DNA from: an uncultured Eubacteriales bacterium
GTDB taxonomy: Bacteria > Bacillota > Clostridia > Christensenellales > Christensenellaceae
DNA length: 10,927 nucleotides
Assembly (NCBI GenBank): GCA_900554725.1
Contig: USII01000018.1
Location: 1 to 10,927, forward strand
Reading direction: 5' to 3'
Every line of letters begins with the position of its first letter. The stretch's first letter is position 1. The notes below the pieces were generated by a model. It saw nothing but the letters and a program-made list of their open reading frames with translations, had not been told where the DNA came from and ran no database searches. The translations under genes and the position numbers were made by a program. This document shows, piece after piece, positions 5,822 to 10,927 of the stretch.

Positions 5822-7084
5822 TCATATGCCGATTCTGGGAATGCCGTTCTCATTAAAGCAGTATGGGACCGCCTCTTTCCAAAGGCCAGTGCCATCATAG
5901 ATATATGGCACAGCCTCCCGCAGTTCTCCATTCGAATTATATATGCGCACCACCCCTCCAATCTCTACAAACGGCGTGCATTCACTCCAAGCTCCTGCCT
6001 CCAGCCCATCGTGTCCGCGCACCTGGAATTTCCATTTTGTCCCGGCGCAAAAGGCATCCGCATGCTCTGCAAGTTCAATATCCACATATTTTTTGGCCGT
6101 ATCATACTGGCGCCCCAGATCTCCCCCGCTATAAATTTCTCCATTTTCGTCCGTCGCCCTGATCTGGTAGAATTGTAAGTTCCCGTCTGCATCTCCGCCT
6201 CCCGCAAAGGAAAGGCGCAGGCCTTGAGCAGGAGGAATTCTAAGCTTATCCAACAGCAGGTCCGTACAGGTAGCGGGAAGACGGTTTGTGCAGATATTCG
6301 GGGAGAATTCCACCGTCTCGGAATCAAAGGCATCTCCCGCCGCCCCTTTGGCCCGTATGCGATAGCGCTTGTTTTCTCCTCTGGTTTTTGTTGGATATAT
6401 GGTTACCGTGCGGGAAGCCGCATAGCAGATGGAGGCATCTTCCTGTTCTTCTCCATTCTTTGCCGGGTGCCAATCCACTAAAGTTCCCTCGCTGTCCGAA
6501 AAAATGAGTTCTTCAATATACCATTTGGAAAATGCATTGTTGATGCCCCCGCCGCCTCCAAGAATCTGCATCGTCGCCCCGGCGCCAGGCGCGCGATAGG
6601 TGCGGAAACCTCCATCCCCAATGACAATTCCGATGGGCGGCGCACATTTGGATCTAAGGTTGTCCACAGAAGCCGTCGTGCTAAAAGATTTCATAGACGA
6701 ATAGCTTATGGGTATCTGCTCTTTGACATTCAAGCACAGGTAATAATCCGTATCCGGCAAAAAGCCCCAGTCCGTTCTGTCGACATTCCAGTTGCCGCTC
6801 TTCCCCGAGAGATCGTTTGCATGTTGTTTTATCATCTCTCCACTCGCCGAACCCAACCGTATGGTAATCACATAGCGAAAGGCACCCTGCCATCCTGTCC
6901 CCGCCGCATCATTATTCCATTGGAAATGGAGCGCCGCGCCATCTACTTTACTCACCGTCTCTCCCTCTGAAACCAGCCTCAATTTCCAGACGGCATCCGG
7001 ATTTGTAAAATCGGCGTTGTGCCCCACGCGCACCCACCCAGCTCTATCCTGCTGCCCGCTCACAAAACTTATCTCAGCTCTCAT
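5822..7084 (-). CDS. Beta-rich distal tail protein, possible receptor-binding
   Basis: The protein has 420 aa and no membrane helix. It alternates hydrophobic and polar residues throughout, as in stacked fibronectin-III-like beta-sandwich domains: roughly 1-140, 220-263 (TVTIYPTKTRGENKRYRIRA) and 285-375 (KWKFQVRGHDG...AWSE). Between them is a Gly-rich stretch (154-182). The C-terminus has two copies of an EAVPY motif (390-394 and 404-408, each followed within two residues by an aromatic). This kind of ending is common in Clostridia phage tail proteins. ATG at 7084 comes three bases after the tail-fibre stop with only a weak GGGG Shine-Dalgarno, suggesting coupled translation. It lies between the fibre and the endolysin, where receptor-binding or fibre-tip proteins are usual. 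The exact role is inferred. Confidence 0.8.
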   Translation of the reverse strand: MRAEISFVSGQQDRAGWVRVGHNADFTNPDAVWKLRLVSEGETVSKVDGAALHFQWNNDAAGTGWQGAFRYVITIRLGSASGEMIKQHANDLSGKSGNWNVDRTDWGFLPDTDYYLCLNVKEQIPISYSSMKSFSTTASVDNLRSKCAPPIGIVIGDGGFRTYRAPGAGATMQILGGGGGINNAFSKWYIEELIFSDSEGTLVDWHPAKNGEEQEDASICYAASRTVTIYPTKTRGENKRYRIRAKGAAGDAFDSETVEFSPNICTNRLPATCTDLLLDKLRIPPAQGLRLSFAGGGDADGNLQFYQIRATDENGEIYSGGDLGRQYDTAKKYVDIELAEHADAFCAGTKWKFQVRGHDGLEAGAWSECTPFVEIGGVVRIYNSNGELREAVPYIYDGTGLWKEAVPYCFNENGIPRIGI

Positions 7085-7087
7085 CCG

Positions 7088-7906
7088 CTACCCCACAATC
7101 TTGAAATATACTGCCCCCGGCGTCCCGGAAGAGGGCGGCTCTTCTGTCCCGTATGTCATAAGCGCGGTCGTAATTAGCTGTTTCCAGGGCAGGAACGCTC
7201 CATCCGAGCGGATTCGATAATATAGGTCGTGTGTTTGCAGGGAAGAGAGAAGCTGTGCATAGGAATCGCTGTCCAGCGCCATCGTCATGCCGATAAACCA
7301 CCCGGAAGCCGGGGCATTTTGTGCATTATATGCCGAATAAATTCCTCCCGGGCTTGCCCAATCCCAATCGTTATGGCCGCTTAAGGCTTCCAGGCTTCCG
7401 CTGCCTGTCCCCGCTCCTGTATTGCTGCCAATTCCGTATCCGGCCGGCGCCGCACCAAGGTTCTGCAGCGCTGCAGCCGCCGTTATCCCTCCGGTTCCTC
7501 CGCAGGAAACCGGGAGCGTGCCCGTCACATTTGAAAAATCCGCTTCCGCCTTTTCCAGAAAGTCCTGTTGGAACTTGGCATCCAGCTTTTGCATGGTAAT
7601 ACTCGCATCCGGGATCTGCCCCACTACCGCTTTTTTTACCTGATCGTTTAAATATGCCAGCTGCCCTCCTACCGTCTGCGCACCACCAGGCGCCAACGGC
7701 TCCGCTCCAATATTTTTTGCTCCTTCCGTTCCCTCAAGGTTGTCTATCAATCCATTGATTTTTGGAGCAAGCACCTCTTTGCTGGCCTTGTCAAATTGAG
7801 CTTTCAGCCAGTCAGCGCGCCCGCTTACCACATTTTCTTCAATAGAGGCAATATCCTTTTGCGCAAAATCCGCCTCCGCTATTTTAAAATCCTTAAATTC
7901 AGCCAT
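7088..7906 (-). CDS. Tail fibre protein with collar-type GGTG repeat
   Basis: The protein has 272 aa. The N-terminal region (1-125) is helical, probably a trimeric coiled-coil attachment part. Residues 128-151 carry a single copy of the widespread fibre motif, GTLPVSCGGTGGITAAAALQ followed by NLG. A Gly/Ser-rich stretch (156-172) follows, then a C-terminal domain ending YYRIRSDGAFLPWKQLITTA (229-248), a tail-fibre hallmark, and SSGTPGAVYFKIVG. It should project from the tail and contact the cell surface. ATG at 7906 has GAGGAGG five bases upstream and overlaps the end of the gp10-like gene by eight bases. It is short for a full fibre, so it may act with the downstream 420-aa protein. Confidence 0.87.
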   Translation of the reverse strand: MAEFKDFKIAEADFAQKDIASIEENVVSGRADWLKAQFDKASKEVLAPKINGLIDNLEGTEGAKNIGAEPLAPGGAQTVGGQLAYLNDQVKKAVVGQIPDASITMQKLDAKFQQDFLEKAEADFSNVTGTLPVSCGGTGGITAAAALQNLGAAPAGYGIGSNTGAGTGSGSLEALSGHNDWDWASPGGIYSAYNAQNAPASGWFIGMTMALDSDSYAQLLSSLQTHDLYYRIRSDGAFLPWKQLITTALMTYGTEEPPSSGTPGAVYFKIVG

Positions 7907-9749
7907 TTTTCCTCCTCGTGAGCTTTCCTATGGTAAAGCTGATCATCATTGCCAAGATGCCAAACCCCTGGTTTGCCTCATTGTTGCGCACGCCCATCTG
8001 GAACTGCAGTACCTTGCGGAATTTTTTAGGGGAGACCTGTACGCGTGGTCCGTCCATCACATCAAATGTAAACCGGTTAAAATCCACATCGTCAAAGTCA
8101 AAAATATCCATAGTAAAATTGCGCGTCGCTTCCCTCAGAGTTTTATCTGTCGTAAAATAAATCTCCCCCGAGCTCCTGGTGTATGGCTTTACGAGCACGC
8201 CCGTCCCCTTTTTGGCAATACTCTTTTCCCTCATGAAATTTCCGCCGTCCAGCAGCGCGGTCGTCCATGCGGAGTGAATGGGATTTCCATTGTCCGAATA
8301 GGCAAATCTGCCCTCCTCCTCTGGATCTTTAAAACACATAACCTCTCCTTCACTGGTCCCAAAATAGAGTTTTCCCTGGTGTTCCCGCAAAACCCGCGCC
8401 GGAATATCCGTCCAGTAATACCACTCATATCCCGTCCCGGAAGGAGTAGAGCATGTCTGCTCTATATTAGCCACATAGCATGCGCCGTTGATGCACAGCA
8501 CATAAAACCGCCCCCATACCGCCGCAACCGCCTCATTCAGGTTCTTTTCCTTAATGAGCTTTGGGTTTACCATAAAGCTCCTGTTTACTACGCTTCTTTG
8601 ATTTGTCACTGCATCCGTGGAAAGGCCGCAAACTCCATTTCCTGTGAGCATCAGCTGATCGCTTCCAAATCCTGCAAAGGCATACCTGGAAACGGCCCCA
8701 ATTCCAGAAATTCCTTCCTTTACCGGAAAAACCGGTTCATAAGTATCCGCTCCTTCATATTGCGTTTGGGAAAGCTGCGCCGTTCGCATAAAAAGCCCTG
8801 TTTCATCGCTCTGCTCCTTTACCACAATCAGCGAATCATATTGTTTCATATACCCCATAATTGCAGTGTTGCTGCTTCCCAAATCCGTATATCCTGTGTC
8901 CGGAAAATATTCGGGATTGTAGGTCGCGCTCTGCCAGTCTCGGTTGGGATGCTCTGCGTTTCCCGATACAAATACTCTCGTATCATTTCCAACGCCAAAT
9001 GTGCTATAGGTACAGCAGTGCTCTATCATCTCCCGGTATCCCGAAACTGTTCTGGAAAATTCCACCGTGATATTCTCGCCGCCGCTGGGTTTTTCTGGTG
9101 CGCTCGCAAATGTCACAGTTCCCTCCTGTATATCAAGGGTATAGTCGATTTCCGGGGTTTTCAGTTCTCCATCCACATATACCTTTGCCTCCGCATTATC
9201 CAGGCTCTGCCCATCCAACTGAAATTCCACCTTTTCTCCGTCGCCCGCAAAAGTGTTTTTCCGTTTGGGCTGCAGCAGGTTCACTGGTTCCAGCAAAATT
9301 CCCGCCGCCATCGTCGTTGGAATATATCCCTCCACCTTTTCCACCGTCTGTCCGTCATAGCGCAGATAATTTTCCCCATCCAGCAAATAAAGATTATGGC
9401 GCAGCACAATCATCTCATCTTCCACTTCCCTCTGCGCCATAATGAAAGAAACCGATCTCGCATCGTTTGCCCCAGAATAAAGGGAGTTTCCCTGGGCATC
9501 ATAGAATCCCGTTCCCGCATGTACGAGCATATTCCCATCAAAAAAATGAATGCCATTAATGCGCCCGGAAAACTCTTTTATCGTTTGATAGCCCGCCCGC
9601 TTTTCCGGCCTTCCCGCTCGATCTGCTACCATATTCGGGGCATATGGGCTGCGGCGCACATCCACTTCTGTTTCCTCGTTTGCAAAATCCACGCCCAGAA
9701 AACTGGATAACTCGATATACCGCGCTCGCTTGGGAGAAGTCTTTGCCAT
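7899..9749 (-). CDS. P22 gp10-like DNA stabilisation / tail hub protein
   Basis: The protein has 616 aa. The N-terminus GVDFANEETEVDVRRSPYAP (19-38) and NMVADRAGRPEKRAGYQTI (39-57) matches the start of short-tailed-phage packaged-DNA stabilisation or tubular hub proteins, where RSP.A.NM is followed by R.RPG-like residues. The rest is beta-rich and repetitive, as in a propeller. An inserted small beta domain sits at about 165-232. The end is QFQMGVRNNEANQGFGILAM (583-602) plus a basic tail. It should plug the portal vertex and connect head to fibre. The start at 9749 is preferred because GGAGGTGG lies four bases upstream; the reading frame extends 17 codons further with no better signal. Stop and start overlap as TAATG with the preceding gene. 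Assignment rests on N-terminal pattern, size and gene order. Confidence 0.78.
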   Translation of the reverse strand: MAKTSPKRARYIELSSFLGVDFANEETEVDVRRSPYAPNMVADRAGRPEKRAGYQTIKEFSGRINGIHFFDGNMLVHAGTGFYDAQGNSLYSGANDARSVSFIMAQREVEDEMIVLRHNLYLLDGENYLRYDGQTVEKVEGYIPTTMAAGILLEPVNLLQPKRKNTFAGDGEKVEFQLDGQSLDNAEAKVYVDGELKTPEIDYTLDIQEGTVTFASAPEKPSGGENITVEFSRTVSGYREMIEHCCTYSTFGVGNDTRVFVSGNAEHPNRDWQSATYNPEYFPDTGYTDLGSSNTAIMGYMKQYDSLIVVKEQSDETGLFMRTAQLSQTQYEGADTYEPVFPVKEGISGIGAVSRYAFAGFGSDQLMLTGNGVCGLSTDAVTNQRSVVNRSFMVNPKLIKEKNLNEAVAAVWGRFYVLCINGACYVANIEQTCSTPSGTGYEWYYWTDIPARVLREHQGKLYFGTSEGEVMCFKDPEEEGRFAYSDNGNPIHSAWTTALLDGGNFMREKSIAKKGTGVLVKPYTRSSGEIYFTTDKTLREATRNFTMDIFDFDDVDFNRFTFDVMDGPRVQVSPKKFRKVLQFQMGVRNNEANQGFGILAMMISFTIGKLTRRKNG

Positions 9750-10117
9750 TATTCCACCTCCACCGGGCAAAACCGAGCCCGCACCTTTTGCCCTTTCCAT
9801 GCAAGATATCGCTCGCGATAATCGTTGGAAATGCCGGTCTCGTCATCATCCGCATAGAGGTCCCCTGCAATTCCCAGCGGAATCACGCTTCTTATCAGCT
9901 CAAATTCATAGGGCACTTCATCCTCCAGCTGCAAAATCAGCGGAGGTTCCAAAAGCGCTTGTTTTCCCCGTGCCAGGCGCACAGAGTTATTCGCCTCAAA
10001 ACATTCTTCCAGTTTCATATTTAGCTGCACCAGAAAATTTTTCTGATATTCTTCCGCATCGCCGTCGTCCATAAACATCAGTGCGAGAACGCTGCGGTAT
10101 ATCTCGTTTGCCGTCAT
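9749..10117 (-). CDS. Small phage protein, probable head-completion/adaptor
   Basis: The protein has 122 aa, is acidic, and has no membrane helix. The N-terminus is probably helical (MTANEIYRSVLALMFMDDGD); the middle contains LLEPPLILQLEDEVPYEFEL, and the end is basic. I do not recognise a named family. It lies between the capsid gene and the gp10-like hub gene, where head-completion or adaptor proteins are usually encoded, so that role is inferred from position. ATG at 10117 has GGAGG six bases upstream, inside a stem that could hide it (see 10123-10158). Its TAA stop overlaps the next start as TAATG, indicating coupling. Confidence 0.82.
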   Translation of the reverse strand: MTANEIYRSVLALMFMDDGDAEEYQKNFLVQLNMKLEECFEANNSVRLARGKQALLEPPLILQLEDEVPYEFELIRSVIPLGIAGDLYADDDETGISNDYRERYLAWKGQKVRARFCPVEVE

Positions 10118-10122
10118 CTGTT

Positions 10123-10158
10123 CCTCCTTTTCTATAAAAGGAGGGGTTTCCCCCTCCT
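10123..10158 (-). terminator. Post-capsid hairpin with alternative RBS-blocking fold
   Basis: Hairpin A pairs 10139-10146 with 10151-10158 (8 bp, perfect) and on the minus strand has a GAAA loop followed by TTTTAT, like a weak terminator or mRNA-end stabiliser 9 bases after the capsid stop. Hairpin B pairs 10123-10131 with 10136-10144 (9 bp, perfect, four-base loop) and covers the AAAAGGAGG ribosome binding site of the next gene. Both use 10139-10144, so they exclude each other. The short T-run suggests partial read-through rather than full stop. Confidence 0.72.
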
Positions 10159-10167
10159 GCCCAAAAG

Positions 10168-10927
10168 TCAGGAAATCGAAATCTCCTTCTGCGCAATATC
10201 AGATGTAAAAGGCGTCGATGCCCCGCCATATGCCACTGCCCGGATGAGATGCTTGCCAGCCTCCCAACCAGAGGTATCCAGCGCAGCAGCGTAGACTTCC
10301 GCTTTCGGGTTAAAACGCGGGTCTGTTCCATCCAGCGTATAGAGGATCTTCGCCGCATTGGCGCTGGCAATCGTAACATTTCCGCTCCCAACTGTAATAC
10401 TGGGCGTTGTCTGCTTTTTAGAGTTCAGCACAATGGCGCATACGCCGTTGGCCTTCGCCCCCAAAACAAACGCATCAAACCAAAGGCGCCCCTCCATCAG
10501 CCAGCCATCAATTCCCGGAGGATTGGTGTGTGTCTTAAATGTGGATATTTTCCTCGGCAGCAGAATGCTATCCTTGCAGGCTAAAAATCCATAGCAGTCT
10601 TCCGGCATGTAACTCGTAGGCACCTTTACAATTTTCGCGCCCTCAAATTCGCCAACAACGCCCTTGGAAAGCGCCTGCTCTCCCAGCCTCTCCAGACCCA
10701 GAAATTCGCTGGAAAGTGAAAGGTTCTTATACATCTCCGCGCTCACATAAAGGTATCTGTCCTCACCTGGCGCAAAAGCGTCATCCAGCTTTTCCACAGC
10801 CTTGGCAAAAACCTCCACAATTGTCTGCTTTGTGGGCTTTTCGCTGGCCGTCACACTGCCTCCATCTCGAATCCATTGGCGAATGGCATATTTTTCTGTC
10901 TCGGGCGTGGCGATCTGCTTAATCTGC
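10168..10927 (-). CDS. Major capsid protein C-terminal part with Ig-like domain (partial)
   Basis: The frame is open to the right edge, so the N-terminus is outside the window; about 252 residues are visible. Segments such as DRYLYVSAEMYKNL, FEGAKIVKVPTSYMP, FLACKDSILLPRKISTFKTH and GWLMEGRLWFDAFVLGAKA resemble the end of an HK97-fold major capsid protein of the N4-gp56/P22 kind, with the closing strand before ANGV. From about 10407 to the stop a second domain begins, with AAKILYTLDGTDPRF. This is the signature of chitobiase/beta-hexosaminidase C-terminal Ig-like domains, probably displayed on the capsid surface. A GTG at 10854 is not the true start because family-like sequence continues upstream. 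The gene ends in TGA and is followed by a hairpin. Capsid identity is moderately sure; the add-on domain is clearer. Confidence 0.82.
   Translation of the reverse strand, partial: QIKQIATPETEKYAIRQWIRDGGSVTASEKPTKQTIVEVFAKAVEKLDDAFAPGEDRYLYVSAEMYKNLSLSSEFLGLERLGEQALSKGVVGEFEGAKIVKVPTSYMPEDCYGFLACKDSILLPRKISTFKTHTNPPGIDGWLMEGRLWFDAFVLGAKANGVCAIVLNSKKQTTPSITVGSGNVTIASANAAKILYTLDGTDPRFNPKAEVYAAALDTSGWEAGKHLIRAVAYGGASTPFTSDIAQKEISIS

Noticed and set aside
8274..9710. Long plus-strand open frame (478 codons) opposite the gp10-like gene
   Set aside because: Its product is Cys/Arg/His/Ile-rich with no recognisable domain, and the opposite strand encodes a coherent phage protein with a good ribosome binding site and overlapping neighbours.
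9750..9800. Seventeen-codon N-terminal extension of the gp10-like gene
   Set aside because: It overlaps the preceding gene without a ribosome binding site; ATG 9749 has GGAGGTGG at good spacing and a TAATG overlap.

Overview
The window looks like the 3' (late) end of a phage or prophage from a Firmicutes host, probably a gut-type Clostridia, followed by a small surface-glycosylation operon. All ten supported genes are on the minus strand, so the biological order runs from high to low coordinates. The host assignment is inference. It rests on strong AGGAGG-type ribosome binding sites before nearly every gene, medium GC, and protein families (Hol44-like holin, XhlA-like lysis protein, NlpC/P60 plus triple PG-binding endolysin) typical of Clostridia phages. 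There is no rRNA, tRNA, CRISPR array, integrase or transposase in the window.

Region 1 (10927 down to 5822) is virion structure. It holds the C-terminal part of a probable major capsid protein carrying a chitobiase-like Ig-fold domain, then a small head-completion-type protein of unknown family. Next come a 616-aa protein resembling P22 gp10-type DNA-stabilisation/tail-hub proteins, a tail-fibre protein with a GGTG...AA..NLG motif, and a beta-rich distal tail protein. No tail-tube or tape-measure gene lies between capsid and fibre, which suggests a short-tailed (podovirus-like) particle. A hairpin follows the capsid gene. Its middle arm can pair instead with the next ribosome binding site.

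Region 2 (5800 down to 3001) is lysis plus one extra gene: an endolysin (NlpC/P60 with three PG-binding repeats), a three-helix holin, an XhlA-like one-helix coiled-coil protein, and a 289-aa Ala/Gln-rich protein that may be an internal virion (ejection) protein. Genes from 10117 down to 3001 overlap or are separated by 2 to 21 bases, so they are probably one transcript. It ends at a clear rho-independent terminator (2934-2958).

Region 3 (3000 down to 2628) is a 373-base intergenic segment. It holds that terminator, an orphan Shine-Dalgarno-like sequence with no usable reading frame, and a strong sigma-A type promoter (TTGACA, 17 bp, TAGAAT) whose spacer is made almost entirely of TA and TG dinucleotide repeats.

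Region 4 (2627 down to 1) is a two-gene operon with its own promoter and terminator: a GtrB/DPM1-like polyprenyl-phosphate glycosyltransferase and a GT-C-like polytopic membrane protein. Together they could charge a lipid carrier with a sugar and transfer it to a surface polymer. They are either a lysogenic-conversion cassette at the prophage edge or host genes just beyond that edge; the window alone does not decide. The most interesting signal is the possible slippage-prone promoter in front of this surface-modifying operon.
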